From positions 100,762 through 164,761 of the forward strand of contig JBCCEF010000011.1 in NCBI GenBank assembly GCA_039030395.1: DNA of 64,000 bases, in the 5' to 3' direction. The position numbers and the translations under genes are program-made. Source of the stretch: Acidobacteriota bacterium. Its GTDB lineage: Bacteria > Acidobacteriota > Thermoanaerobaculia > Multivoradales > JBCCEF01. Below are positions 8,952-19,001 of the stretch, one piece after another. Position 1 is the first letter of the stretch, and each line of letters starts with the position of its first letter. A model generated the notes under the pieces. The model saw only the letters and a program-made list of their open reading frames with translations. It did no database searches and was not told the DNA's origin.

Positions 8952-11291
8952 CTATCCTTGGGCGGCGCGGTCAAGCACCAGGATTTGATCCGTCTGACCG
9001 GCGAGTTCGACGTTGGAACTCTGCGCGCGGTCATAGGCGATGTAGCGAATGCGGGCGTCGTAGGCCGGCTCCAGGTCCGGGTCGAGGGTGACCCGCCAGG
9101 ACTGCGGCGCGGCGTTGGCTTTGGAGAAGGTGAAGCTGTCGCTCTCGTCGCCGTGGGTGAGGGTCACCACGGCGAGCTGTACGTCGCCCTCGAAGTCGAG
9201 CAGGTCCGGCAGCACCTGGACGTCCAGGAAGGCGACGGAACCGTCGTCGGCGCCGCCGATCCAGACGGTGCCGGGCACCGCCTCGCCACCGCCCAGGTCC
9301 TCCGACGAGCCGTCGGCAAAGAGCTTGCGGGCCTCCCAGCGGGCGGTTTCCGGACCGCCTTCGAGCACCGGAACGGCGATCTCCGCGACTTCCGCCAGGG
9401 AGCCGAGGTGGAAGGTCTGGCGCACCTTGTACTGGTGCTGCGGATCCTCGTAGAGGAGGTCGCCGGCGATGCCGCTGACCCCCTCGAAGGAGCCCTGTGG
9501 CCGCAGAATGTAGGTCAAACGCTGGCGGAAGGGGCTGGGGATTTCGAGGGTGCGGTCGCGGGTGGCGGCCCACGGCACCACCAGCTCCGTGGAACCGGTG
9601 CGGTAGGTGGCCTGCACTTCGTATTCGGGTCCCTGGAGATCGTCTCCCACCAACTCACCGGTGTGCTGGAACCAGGTGGCGCGCTCGCCGCCGGGGGTGA
9701 GTTCCAGGGTTTTGGTGAACTGCTTGCCGGAGGGGGTGCGATGGCGCAGGTCCAACCGGGCGGATTCCACCACGTCGCTTGTGGCGGTCAGCGCCAATTC
9801 CACCCGCAGGGCTTCCATCGCCTGCGGGGTGATGAGGAGCTTCTGGTCGGTGGTTTCCCGCCATTCGCTTTCCGTGTCCGGCCCGTCGAGGTAGCGCACC
9901 TTGGTCTTGTAGCGGTAGGAGCGGATGTGGCTGCCGTCGGCCCGCCGGGCGGTGTCCGTCCGCCAGTGGGCGGCGTCCTCCTCGCTCTTGAGCACGACGT
10001 CCTTGTTGCGCCGCACCCAGGGTCGCGCCGGGTTCTTCTCGTCGCGCTGTTCGTACTCCAGGAACACCTGGATGGAGGCGATGCCGTCGCGCTCGAAGTT
10101 CACCCCGGAGGTGGAAACGGCGACCTGCATCAGACTGAAGAAGCCGTCCGTCAGGCGCAGTTCCCGAAAGGACGAGGCGACGGCGTCGGGATCGTCCAGC
10201 AGCAGGTGGATGGGACCGTTGGGATAGACCTTGCGGTCGATGGTCTGGCGCGAATCGAGTTGCAGATCGAACACCATGCCCGGATCGTCGGCGGAGACTT
10301 CTAGCAGGTCGAAGCTGCCGGATTCGTCGTCCTCGTCGTCGGCGCCGGGTTGGGCGTCGCCGAACATCGCCGGGATCACCCGCTCGGTCAACACCTCCGT
10401 GGCGAGGGTGAAGAGCGACTGCTGCACGGAAGAGTCGCCACCACCGCTCTCGTCCGTGTCGATCTCCACCCGGATCTCCTGCTCGAGGATCGCCTGGCGG
10501 ATGGACTCGCGCAGGCGGCGGGTGCGGATCATCGCCCTCACCGGATGCTGGCTACGCGCCATCAGGGTGGCGATAACCGCCGGATTGAGGGCGCCCTGGT
10601 GAGCCATGCGCACCCAGCGGGCGCGCGGCCGGCGCACCAGCTTGTAGGGCCGGGCCTGGCTCCACACCCGGCGCTCGATCACCGAGCGCTCGGCGTGGAT
10701 CTTCATGGTGGCGGAGACCCGCGCCTTGTAGGTGAGGTCGTAGGAGACGACGATCGGGATTTGCTGGTCGCGGTCCTCGAAGGCGCTCCAAAAGATCTCC
10801 GTGCCGGTGTCGTCCAGTTCCAAGGTCATGGAGGCCCCGAGGTCGCCGGCCAGGTCCGGCCGCACCGTCTCGGTGGCGTGGCGCACCAGCCCCGTGTCGC
10901 TCACCTGGAAGGTGGCCAGCGACACTTCGCCGTCGCTCCACAGGGGGGAGGCGAGGATCGGCTCGGTGTTGGTGATCTTGTGGCCAAAGGGCTTCTCGCC
11001 GGCCGCCTTCTCCTGCTCGAGACGGGTACGCAGGCCCTCGATCACCCGCTCTCGGCGCTCTTCGTCGAGATGCAGGACGGAGCGGAACATGACGAAACCG
11101 CCGCCCGCCTCTTCATCGTCGGTCAGGGAGTCGACCTCTTTGAGGTACTTGATAAACAGAAACTCCGCATTGCCCTCGTCGTCGGCGGGGATCACCGGCT
11201 GGTCCGGCAGCGGGTAGAACTTGCGGGGGTCTTCGTCGTCGCGAAAGATCTGGAGGCCTTCCAGCTCAACCGGGTCCATGACGCTCAACAT
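8952..11291 (-). CDS. FRD-array paralog, 779 aa
   Basis: Third gene of the operon. The N-terminus has the family start (LQIFRDDEDPRKFYPLP at about residues 13-29), then the alpha/beta stretch with PIVVSYDLTYKA at about 180-192. A basic segment around 205-265 (many Arg, including RRPRARWVRM) is unusual for the family and could bind nucleic acid or an acidic partner, but that is speculation. Beta units with YRYKTKVRYLDG and YEVQATYRTG follow to the C-terminus. AGGAGA precedes the ATG. The gap to the preceding gene is 10 nt and to the following gene 8 nt, so translation is likely coupled. No export signal or catalytic motif was found. Confidence 0.88.
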   Translation of the reverse strand: MLSVMDPVELEGLQIFRDDEDPRKFYPLPDQPVIPADDEGNAEFLFIKYLKEVDSLTDDEEAGGGFVMFRSVLHLDEERRERVIEGLRTRLEQEKAAGEKPFGHKITNTEPILASPLWSDGEVSLATFQVSDTGLVRHATETVRPDLAGDLGASMTLELDDTGTEIFWSAFEDRDQQIPIVVSYDLTYKARVSATMKIHAERSVIERRVWSQARPYKLVRRPRARWVRMAHQGALNPAVIATLMARSQHPVRAMIRTRRLRESIRQAILEQEIRVEIDTDESGGGDSSVQQSLFTLATEVLTERVIPAMFGDAQPGADDEDDESGSFDLLEVSADDPGMVFDLQLDSRQTIDRKVYPNGPIHLLLDDPDAVASSFRELRLTDGFFSLMQVAVSTSGVNFERDGIASIQVFLEYEQRDEKNPARPWVRRNKDVVLKSEEDAAHWRTDTARRADGSHIRSYRYKTKVRYLDGPDTESEWRETTDQKLLITPQAMEALRVELALTATSDVVESARLDLRHRTPSGKQFTKTLELTPGGERATWFQHTGELVGDDLQGPEYEVQATYRTGSTELVVPWAATRDRTLEIPSPFRQRLTYILRPQGSFEGVSGIAGDLLYEDPQHQYKVRQTFHLGSLAEVAEIAVPVLEGGPETARWEARKLFADGSSEDLGGGEAVPGTVWIGGADDGSVAFLDVQVLPDLLDFEGDVQLAVVTLTHGDESDSFTFSKANAAPQSWRVTLDPDLEPAYDARIRYIAYDRAQSSNVELAGQTDQILVLDRAAQG

Positions 11292-11301
11292 GAGAAATCT
11301 C

Positions 11302-13479
11302 CTAAAGGCTGGCTACGATGGGAATGGTGAGGATCTGGTCGCCGGTCGTGGTCCAGGGGCCGGTTTCCCGGTCACCGGAGGTGCGGTGCACGATGACGCG
11401 GTATTCGTAGGTTCGAAGCTGAGGATCGGCGAGGGCGATCTGCCAGCGATGGCGATCGGCGCGGGCCCGGAAGACGGCCTGATCGAGTTCCCGAACGCGG
11501 TTCGGTACATCGACGTAGGCGAGCTCCACCTCGATCAGGAGGATGCCGGCGGCGGTCAGCTCCGGACCCACCGGCACGACGTCCACCACCAGCCGGTCGC
11601 TCGCCACCCGGCCGACCACCACCAGAGAGGCGTCGCTGGTGGTCCAGTCGTCCTCCTCGACCGCCCCACTCGACCAGGTGCGCGCCACCCGGTAGCGAAA
11701 GCTGCGGTCGGCGGGATCCGGCAGGTCGAGGGCTACCGGCACCAGCTCACCGGGACCCGAGAAGGTGAACGTTCCGGCAGGCGCCGTTTCGGACTTCTGG
11801 ACCGCCACCACCACCTGGTCGAGATCCGTCCAGTCGTCGTCCGACAGGAGCTGCACGGTCATACGGCCCGGAAAGGCCGGCGGCAGGCGGAGGATCCGGG
11901 TGTCGGCGATCAGCGGATCCTGGGTGACCTGGCGCCCCTCGGCGGTCAGGTAGGCCGGGAGCACCTCCAGCTGGTCGCCTTCCTCGAAGTCGTGAAACCA
12001 CACCGTCTCCGCGGCGTGATCCCCGGTCAGCACCACCTCGCGATCGTCCCGGATCTCCTCGCCCCGCCGGTGATTCACCTTCACCCGGCACATCAGAACC
12101 CGCTCATCGGCGGGCGCTTCGAGGCGCAGCTCGCGCAGGCCGAGGAGGCGACCGAAGTCGAGGGACAGGGCGCGGCTGTCGCCGGTCACCACCGGTAGCT
12201 GCACCGCCTCGCCCTGGTGGATCGGTGCCTCGTCGGCGAAGCGAACCTCCGGCAGCAACGACCAGGTGCCGTCCGCTGAAGCGTCGGCCCAGCTCTCGAA
12301 CTGGACGGTGCGGTTTGCGGCAGCGAGCTGGCCGCTGTCGTCGTGGGTGCCGAAGGAGAAGTGCAGCACCGCCTCTTCCAGATGCAGCTCCGATAGCGGC
12401 CGGGTGCTCTCGACCTCGAGGCGAAAGCGCCGGAAGAAGGGATGATCCGCCGTCTCGGCATCGGAAAGGTGCTCCTCCACCGGCGAGTCGCCCAGCAGAT
12501 CCGCCAGGTGGGCTTCGGCGGTCAACGTCCGGGAGACGACCGCCCGGCGATTGAAATCGATGACCCCTTGGGCCCGCTCGATCTGGGTGCGGGCCTTGAC
12601 GGCATAGGAGAAACCTGCCCCCAGCAGCTCGCCCACTCCGCCCAGGGAGGCTCTCGCCGGCTCGCGGGACATCGGCATCACCGGCTCGCAGAAGCGCTCC
12701 ACCATCTCGCGTTGAATCCAGGCCAGGATGACCGAGGGATCGGTGAGCAGATGCTCGCCGGAGAGGCCGCGCACCACCTCGATCGCGATCGCGCCCTCTT
12801 CCTCCAGATCCTCGCGGATGCGCTGGATGTCCTCCACCGCCAGCAGCACGCCGCGGCGCTCGTGGCTCGAGAAGTGGTCATACACCCGTTCCCAGTCCAC
12901 CCGAGCCACCGCTTCGAGGGCGGGCCACAGACCCTCGATGCCGAATCGGTAGATCACTCCCACCGGCGCCCCGCCGCTCACCATGGCGGCCTCCATCAGG
13001 GCGACGCCGGCCGGGTCCAGATCCACCGCGAAACGCGAGCGATGGGGGGCGTCGACCCCGGCGGCGACCCAGCCGTAGCCGCGCCGCACCAGACCGGAGA
13101 GGCCGCCGTCGTCGTCCGTCTCGCGGCCGAGAAACAGCAACTCCGCCGACGCCGATACGGGGGTGACGGCCACCAGCTCTACACCGTCGTCGGACAGCTC
13201 GTCGGCCAGTTCTTCCCGGCAGGCCTCCAGCCGCTCCGCCGGGTACCCCGCCTCCAGGCCCAGGTGGAGATGGCCGCCGGTGACCTCACCCTCGCGCAGG
13301 AAGCGGAGCAGGCCGAGATCCGGCTTCTCCACCACCACGCCGTCGCCATCGGCCGGCGCGAATTCCTTCCGGGCTACCCGCGGTTTGGCAGGCAGCACGT
13401 GGAAGCGCGTCGGTTGCTCGGAATCGACAGCGAGGTCGACCCCGGCAACGGTGCGAAGGGGGGCGTTGAGATCGATCAC
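11302..13479 (-). CDS. FRD-array paralog, 725 aa
   Basis: Second gene of the operon, with a GTG start preceded by GGAG. The FRD motif is degenerate here (LAVDSEQPTRFHVLPAKPRV at residues 15-34), but the following stretch is clear: GVIYRFGIEGL and ARVDWERVYDHF align with GIVYDLRF and KMDYERIYDRF of the gene at 1126. The C-terminal half has repeated beta units, the last ending YEYRVIVHRTSGDRETGPW and then QILTIPIV. It is coupled to both neighbours (18-nt and 10-nt gaps). No signal peptide, membrane segment or recognised enzyme motif is present. Confidence 0.88.
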   Translation of the reverse strand: MIDLNAPLRTVAGVDLAVDSEQPTRFHVLPAKPRVARKEFAPADGDGVVVEKPDLGLLRFLREGEVTGGHLHLGLEAGYPAERLEACREELADELSDDGVELVAVTPVSASAELLFLGRETDDDGGLSGLVRRGYGWVAAGVDAPHRSRFAVDLDPAGVALMEAAMVSGGAPVGVIYRFGIEGLWPALEAVARVDWERVYDHFSSHERRGVLLAVEDIQRIREDLEEEGAIAIEVVRGLSGEHLLTDPSVILAWIQREMVERFCEPVMPMSREPARASLGGVGELLGAGFSYAVKARTQIERAQGVIDFNRRAVVSRTLTAEAHLADLLGDSPVEEHLSDAETADHPFFRRFRLEVESTRPLSELHLEEAVLHFSFGTHDDSGQLAAANRTVQFESWADASADGTWSLLPEVRFADEAPIHQGEAVQLPVVTGDSRALSLDFGRLLGLRELRLEAPADERVLMCRVKVNHRRGEEIRDDREVVLTGDHAAETVWFHDFEEGDQLEVLPAYLTAEGRQVTQDPLIADTRILRLPPAFPGRMTVQLLSDDDWTDLDQVVVAVQKSETAPAGTFTFSGPGELVPVALDLPDPADRSFRYRVARTWSSGAVEEDDWTTSDASLVVVGRVASDRLVVDVVPVGPELTAAGILLIEVELAYVDVPNRVRELDQAVFRARADRHRWQIALADPQLRTYEYRVIVHRTSGDRETGPWTTTGDQILTIPIVASL

Positions 13480-13497
13480 CGGGCGACTCCAGGCGGA

Positions 13498-15891
13498 TCA
13501 GCCGCCGGGCGCAGGGGTGGGACCGGGCTCGGGATCCGCCGGGCTGGGCGTCGGGTCCGCGGGAGTCGGCCCGGGTTCCGGATCGGGTTCCGGCTCCGGC
13601 TCCGGCAGCACCAGCGGCTTGATGACGATCGCCTCGGCTTCTTGGAGCACCGGGTCCATCCGCCGCACCTCGCCGGTGGTGGACATATAGGTGACCGTGT
13701 AGGTGTACTGCTTCGGTCCACCGTCGGCGCCGCTCACCCGCCATACCTCGGGATCCTTGTTGTCGGCGCTGAAGACGAAACTGTCGGTCTCGGCGACGTC
13801 GTTGGCCGGATCCTCGTAGGCCAGGTCCACCTGCACTACCTTGGCCTCGTCCGGATAGGTCAGGAGCATCGGGTAGAGGTTCACCTCCAGGGTGTACTTT
13901 TCGCCCACCGCGATGAAGCCCGGTTGCCCCGGCAGCCATTCGTCCGGGGTTTCCGGGAAGTTCTTGATCACCCCGTCGCGGTAGATGATGGCGTAGCGGT
14001 ATTCGTAGTCCCGCAACTCGCGATTGCGCAGCGGAACCTGCCAGGTGAGCTGCTGCTGGTCCGCCGTGAACAGGAGCTGCCCTTCCTCCGTGTAGGCGTT
14101 GGCCTCGTCCTGGTAGCGCAGCGACACGGCCACCTGGGCGATGGAGTCAACCTCCTGGCCGAACTGGCCGCTGCACACCACCGCGACATCGAGCATGTCC
14201 GGAATCGGCGCGTCCACCCGCACTCGGCTGGAGTTGGAGGGGGTCCAGTTGCCTTCCAGGATGTCGCCGTCGGCGGTGCGCCAGTCGACCTTGTACTCCC
14301 AGGTGTTGTCCCACTCCTCGTGGATCACTTCGGTCCACACGGAGCCTTCGTTGTCCTGGTCGAAGAGGAAACTCTGCTCCACGGTCTCGCCCAAGGCGTC
14401 CGAGTGATACCGGCAACTGACCTTGGCCTGCGGGAACTTTTCGAGATCCACCAGGCCTAGGCCGAGATCCACTTCGAGCATTCCGAGCTGGCCGACATCG
14501 ATGACCAAGAAGTCGTCGCGGACGTCGCTCTGGTCGAAGGTGTAGCTCTTGTCGGAGTCTTCGTAGTGCACCGTCGCGGACCAGTCGTAGGTCACGTCCC
14601 GCAGCCGGTTGGCGAAGGTGAGGAAAGTTTGGATCTGCGCACCGTCGGTGAAGTTGAAGGACTTGTCGATCTCTTCGAAACCACCGCCGCCCACCCGCTG
14701 GCGCCGGTAGTGGACCGTCACCGTGACCGAATGGACCGGCAAGTTGGTGAAATCCGCATTCACCCGGATCGGTACCTTGAGGAAGGTGAAGAAGTCCGTT
14801 CTTAGATCGACGAAGGCCACCATCTCGTCGAGGTCACCGCGCTGGAAGACGTTCTCCAGATTGGCCGAGGGGGTGTAGCCCTGAACCAGCACCATCTTGC
14901 GATCCACCTGGAAGTTGAAGTTGCTCGAATAGTCCTGCTTGAACGACTCCAACCACTGGCGGTCCAGCTCCTCCGGCGGCGGTGAGGCTTCGAGCGCCTT
15001 GTCCAATTCCCGGGCGAGCATGTCGAGGCCGAACTTCTCGAGGGCCAGGATGGTCTCCTCCTCCACCTCCGAGCTGCCGGGAGTGACCTCCACGCCGGCG
15101 TCTTTGCTGCGCTCCAGCTCCTCCACCACGCTGGTCACCTTGTCGATCCGGCCACGGCTCCGGCTCAAGGAGAGATAGCCGCCCCATTCGTCGACCTTTT
15201 CGTGATGTAGGGTTTGGGTCAGTTCGTAGGACGACTCCATATCGCACCACACGCGCATGGTCACACCCATCAGGCGGTGTTCGAACTCGAGGTCGTACTG
15301 GACGTTGATCGGTAGCGTGCGGAGCTGGTCGAGTTGCGACATCAGCGCGGCGCCGGCCTGGGTGAGCTTGACCATCACCGCCTTGCGGTTGCCGCCGACA
15401 CCGGCCACCTTGCCGGCGCCCACCACGCTTTCGACGAACTCGCGATCCTCACCGGTGTCGTCGCCCTGCTCGCCGGCCACCGCCACCGCCACCGTGCCTT
15501 CGAGGAAGGGCACGTAGGTGAGGTCGATCTCTATATCGCCAGCGGCCCCCAGGGCATCGCCCAAGGCCATCGACTTCACCCGGCTCTTGATCTGCTGGAA
15601 GGTCTGCTGCGGCACTCCGAGGTCCACGGTGAATGTGAGGATGCCGCCACCGACGTCCTCGGCGGTGTCCTCGACCGTCAGGCGATCTTCGTCGTGCCGA
15701 TAGACGACCATCGAGAAGATCGGATTGCCGTCCGGATCCAGCGCGATGCGCGGTTCCGGCGGCAGCATGTAAAACTGCCAGCGCCGCCGCTCGTTGCGGC
15801 GCAGCGGGCCGGTTTTGTTGGCATCGTCCCGATAGATCGTGTAGGACTGGTTGCCGAGGGCGACGGTCATAGGATTGGTCATCGTCAGCAT
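13498..15891 (-). CDS. FRD-array paralog with Pro/Glu-rich tail, 797 aa
   Basis: First gene of the minus-strand four-gene operon. The family motif appears as YTIYRDDANK, then FYMLPPEPRI with an extra basic insertion between the halves. The second conserved stretch contains VQYDLEFEHRLMGVTMRVW. At least four beta units follow (for example YTYTVTYMSTTGEVRR before the tail). The last 35 or so residues are a Pro/Glu/Asp repeat (PEPEPEPDPEPGPTP), a spacer or surface-exposed tail not seen in the other members. A GAGG ribosome site precedes the ATG. Transcription probably starts in the 88-nt region shared with the divergent gene at 15980. Confidence 0.88.
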   Translation of the reverse strand: MLTMTNPMTVALGNQSYTIYRDDANKTGPLRRNERRRWQFYMLPPEPRIALDPDGNPIFSMVVYRHDEDRLTVEDTAEDVGGGILTFTVDLGVPQQTFQQIKSRVKSMALGDALGAAGDIEIDLTYVPFLEGTVAVAVAGEQGDDTGEDREFVESVVGAGKVAGVGGNRKAVMVKLTQAGAALMSQLDQLRTLPINVQYDLEFEHRLMGVTMRVWCDMESSYELTQTLHHEKVDEWGGYLSLSRSRGRIDKVTSVVEELERSKDAGVEVTPGSSEVEEETILALEKFGLDMLARELDKALEASPPPEELDRQWLESFKQDYSSNFNFQVDRKMVLVQGYTPSANLENVFQRGDLDEMVAFVDLRTDFFTFLKVPIRVNADFTNLPVHSVTVTVHYRRQRVGGGGFEEIDKSFNFTDGAQIQTFLTFANRLRDVTYDWSATVHYEDSDKSYTFDQSDVRDDFLVIDVGQLGMLEVDLGLGLVDLEKFPQAKVSCRYHSDALGETVEQSFLFDQDNEGSVWTEVIHEEWDNTWEYKVDWRTADGDILEGNWTPSNSSRVRVDAPIPDMLDVAVVCSGQFGQEVDSIAQVAVSLRYQDEANAYTEEGQLLFTADQQQLTWQVPLRNRELRDYEYRYAIIYRDGVIKNFPETPDEWLPGQPGFIAVGEKYTLEVNLYPMLLTYPDEAKVVQVDLAYEDPANDVAETDSFVFSADNKDPEVWRVSGADGGPKQYTYTVTYMSTTGEVRRMDPVLQEAEAIVIKPLVLPEPEPEPDPEPGPTPADPTPSPADPEPGPTPAPGG

Positions 15892-15979
15892 GATCGAACC
15901 TCAGGTGGTTTCGTAAAGGTTTCTCGGCGGCTTCCGATCCTCGTCGGGAGAAAAGGGCTCGGGAAGAAGGCCTTGCACC
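15892..15979. promoter_or_regulatory. Divergent control region of two array operons
   Basis: The 88 bases between the divergent starts at 15891 (minus) and 15980 (plus) must contain at least the ribosome sites and probably promoters for the four-gene operon and the 15980-18950 pair. I see a plausible ribosome site on each side but no convincing -35/-10 pair. Shared control of both operons is an inference. Confidence 0.45.
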
Positions 15980-16765
15980 ATGAATGGCGACTCATTCGAT
16001 TCGTTGTTACAGACCATCACCTGGCGAAGCCCGCCGGACTCCGTGAACTTCGTCGAAGCTTGCCGGCGGGCCCGCCGAGCCGGCGGCCGACCCTTCGAGG
16101 TGCTGGTCGGGGCGCCGAATACCGCCCACGGCGTGCGCATGACCTTTGAATCGGGGGTGGATTCCGCAGCGCTGAACGCGGCCTTTGAGCTGCAAGACCA
16201 CCCCTGGGGACTGCCGACCTGGATCGGCCTGCGCTGGTCCGCCACCGGCGGCCTGCAGGCGAAGCCTTACCACCGGCTCCCTCCGGTGAAAAGCATCGAC
16301 CTTCCGCCCGTGCCGGCGGGCGCGCCGGTCGGCCTCAAACCGGTGATGGCCGCGCGCTGGAAGGACCGAATCGAGCTCTACGCCCGCTGGCGGCAAGCCG
16401 GCCCGTGGTCCGCCTTCGTCGCCCCCTGCGCCGCCTTGATCGATGCCCCGCCGCCCGCCGTGACGCCGCGGCCGCGGCCCGCCGAACTCGGGTTCTGGGT
16501 CAGCTTCGGGTGGCGCGGCGGCGACCTCGTGGCGGTCACCGTCGGCGCCGATTCGCGCTGCTGGGGGAACGACGACGCGGTCTCCGAAAGCTGGTCGGGG
16601 GGGCTCGCCACACCGGACCTCGAGGCCTACCAACGGCACCTGGCGGCGGTGCGCGCCCTCGGTCCGCGACCCAACGGCGGTTGGCACGGAATGCTGGCCT
16701 GGAAGCTCTCGCCCAGCGGCACCGAACAGCGGGTCGTCTCCCTGCGGTTGCCGGCACCGGCGTAA
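15980..16765 (+). CDS. Unknown 261-aa protein within the FRD array
   Basis: The product is not recognised. It has no signal peptide or membrane helix and is rich in Trp (RWSATGG, LYARWRQAGPWS, WVSFGWRGGD), suggesting a compact beta-rich domain. A Pro-rich linker (DAPPPAVTPRPRPAE at about 150-164) separates it into two halves of similar flavour. It does not carry the FRD module or the Y-x-Y-x-V repeats, so it is not an obvious paralog of its neighbours. It is divergent from the four-gene operon and lies 34 nt before the paralog at 16800, so it is probably expressed with them. AGAAGG lies 9 nt before the ATG. It is a good candidate for a distinct component of the array. Confidence 0.8.
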   Translation: MNGDSFDSLLQTITWRSPPDSVNFVEACRRARRAGGRPFEVLVGAPNTAHGVRMTFESGVDSAALNAAFELQDHPWGLPTWIGLRWSATGGLQAKPYHRLPPVKSIDLPPVPAGAPVGLKPVMAARWKDRIELYARWRQAGPWSAFVAPCAALIDAPPPAVTPRPRPAELGFWVSFGWRGGDLVAVTVGADSRCWGNDDAVSESWSGGLATPDLEAYQRHLAAVRALGPRPNGGWHGMLAWKLSPSGTEQRVVSLRLPAPA

Positions 16766-16799
16766 CGCCCGGCGCCGGTGGCGCGCCGGAGGAGTCGAT

Positions 16800-18950
16800 A
16801 TGTTGCTCCTGGACTCTCCCGTCGAGGCCGCCGGCCTCTCTTTCTTCCGCGACCACGCCGACCCCGCCACCTTTCACCTGCTGCCGGGTACGCCCCGCGT
16901 CACCGAAGGTCCCGGCGGCGGCATTGAACTGCTGCGCTACCGCGGCACCGCCGACGAGGACGAAGCCCGCGGCGGTTTCCTGCGCTTGGCAGTGGATCTC
17001 GAACCGCCAGAGGAGCAGGTCGCCGACGCCCGCGACGAGATCGCCGAGCGGTTCGAAGTTGAACCGAACATCGTGCCGGTGGTGTTCGACCGCGGCGGCG
17101 TGCGGTTGGTGATATTGGGAACGGAGAGTCCGGCAGAGGCGGTGGACACGGCGGCGACCGAATCCGGCGAAGGCGACGCCGAGAACGGGTCCACACCGGC
17201 AGGGCGGTTCGTCGAACAGGTCCTGGGCAGCGCGGCACCGTCCCTCTTCCACCACCAGCACGCCATCTTCTCGGCCCCCTTGACGGCAGACGGCGCGGTT
17301 CTCGCGGAGGCCGCTCTGGACGGCACGGCGACGCCGCTGCTGGTGATCTACGACCTCACCTTTTCCGGGCTGGCCCAGGCCCGCGGCCTGCGCGCCGAAG
17401 TGGACTACCGCATGGCCTACGACTACCTGCGCACCCGCCTGGCGGCGGACACCCTGTACCTACGCGCCGATCTCGATCGCGAAGCCGAAGCGCTGGCCCG
17501 CGAGGGCCACATCCGCATCGAGGACGTGGACTACACCGGCAGCGACCCGACGGTGCTGGCGGAGCGCGAGGAGGAGATTCGCAAGACCCTGCTGGAGCTG
17601 TCGGAGATGCTGTTCTTCCAGCCGGCGGCCGCGCCAGCACAGGCAGAGACCGATTCCGGCGAAGGCCCATCGTCTACCCGGCGCGACTCCATCGCCCGAG
17701 GCGCCTTTGTGCTGCGAGCGTTCTCCCAGGAAGACGAACAAACCTTGACCTACGACCTGCGGGAAACCTCCGTGCAGGCCCGGAGGATCGCTCCCCAGGG
17801 CGCCGTGTCGCTAGCGAATTCCGCAACCGACTGGCTGCGCGAAGTAGACCTCCTAGATCCGGCCGCAGCGCACCAGGGTTTCGAAGCCTTCAGCCTGCCG
17901 GGCGCCGATTGGAGCGGGGTGGACCGAGTGCAACTCGACCTTCGGGTAGGCGACGAAAGGCGCACCCTGGTGCTGTCGCAGGACGAACCCAGGGCGGCCA
18001 CCGTGCTGCCCGCCGGCGAGGTCGAGGTGAAACGCCGGACCCTCGCCCGGCCGGCATCGGACGACCTCGGTGAACCGCCGGCGGACACGGAGTTCGCCCC
18101 GGCGCCGACGCGCGCCCTGTTGGTCGAACCGGAAGTCGCCGCTCAACGGCGCCGCCTACGCATCGCCCTCGGGCCCACCGTGCTCGATCGCGCCGAGCGC
18201 TTCGAAGGCCGTCTGTCGGACGGCAGCCGCTCGCTATCCCTCCTGCTCGACGCAGAGCGGCGGGAGGTCGCCGTCGCCGTGTGGGGTCGTACCGCCGTTG
18301 ATCTCACCGGAACCCTGGCCCTGAAGGACGGCGGTGAGGTTACCGTGGAGGGCCACATCGGTCCGGAGCAGCGTCACCTGCTGATCCAACCGCCGGAGAT
18401 CCTCGAACGGAGGGTGCGCATCGTTCTGGCGGATCCGCTCGAACGGTTGCGTAGCGCCTTCGTGGAATTGGAGACCCTGGACGGCGGCGAAGCCTCGCGC
18501 ACCGGCGTCGACCTCACCGCCGAGCAGCCCACGGCCTTCTGGTCGGTCCCCCCGGCGGCGGACTTCGCCCGCGGCTACCGCTACCGCCTGCGCACCACCG
18601 CCAGGAACGCCGAGGTGCTGCAGGGCGAGTGGCTGCCGGCGGCCGGCCCCTTGCTGGTGGTGGGCGACACGCATCTCCGGCTGCTCAAGGTGAAGGTCGT
18701 CCTGCTGCCCACCGACGGTCTCGCCGGCGCCAACCTCCGCCTCACTTCCCTCGAGCCACCGGACGGCATCTCCCCCACCGTGGAGCACTTCCTGGAAGCC
18801 GGCAAAGCACCGGTCGAGATGCGCATTCCGTTCCGCGGTGACGCCCAGGAAACCCGCTACCGGATGGCCGGGGAGCTGTTCTTCACGACCGAGGTGAGGG
18901 CCTTGACGGAGCGCGAGCTGACGGATGAAGTGCTCGTGCTTCCAGCCTGA
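16800..18950 (+). CDS. FRD-array paralog, 716 aa
   Basis: GGAGGAG precedes the ATG. The N-terminus is a clear family start (LSFFRDHADPATFHLLPGTP at residues 13-32), followed by GGFLRLAVDLEPPE and VPVVFDRGGVRLVILG. Next come VLGSAAPSLF, VIYDLTFSGLAQ and EVDYRMAYDYLRTR. A short helical/charged stretch around residues 220-280 includes IRIEDVDYTG, nearly identical to ITIEDVDYLG in the gene at 26636, so these two are the closest pair. The C-terminal half has about four beta units (YRYRLRTTARNAE, then PLLVVGDT). There is no signal peptide or recognised active site. The end is 51 nt from the convergent gene at 19002. Confidence 0.9.
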   Translation: MLLLDSPVEAAGLSFFRDHADPATFHLLPGTPRVTEGPGGGIELLRYRGTADEDEARGGFLRLAVDLEPPEEQVADARDEIAERFEVEPNIVPVVFDRGGVRLVILGTESPAEAVDTAATESGEGDAENGSTPAGRFVEQVLGSAAPSLFHHQHAIFSAPLTADGAVLAEAALDGTATPLLVIYDLTFSGLAQARGLRAEVDYRMAYDYLRTRLAADTLYLRADLDREAEALAREGHIRIEDVDYTGSDPTVLAEREEEIRKTLLELSEMLFFQPAAAPAQAETDSGEGPSSTRRDSIARGAFVLRAFSQEDEQTLTYDLRETSVQARRIAPQGAVSLANSATDWLREVDLLDPAAAHQGFEAFSLPGADWSGVDRVQLDLRVGDERRTLVLSQDEPRAATVLPAGEVEVKRRTLARPASDDLGEPPADTEFAPAPTRALLVEPEVAAQRRRLRIALGPTVLDRAERFEGRLSDGSRSLSLLLDAERREVAVAVWGRTAVDLTGTLALKDGGEVTVEGHIGPEQRHLLIQPPEILERRVRIVLADPLERLRSAFVELETLDGGEASRTGVDLTAEQPTAFWSVPPAADFARGYRYRLRTTARNAEVLQGEWLPAAGPLLVVGDTHLRLLKVKVVLLPTDGLAGANLRLTSLEPPDGISPTVEHFLEAGKAPVEMRIPFRGDAQETRYRMAGELFFTTEVRALTERELTDEVLVLPA

Positions 18951-19001
18951 TCGCCCTCTCCCAGCCAGCCGACTGGAGCACCTCGCCACAGCGCCCCGCC
19001 C

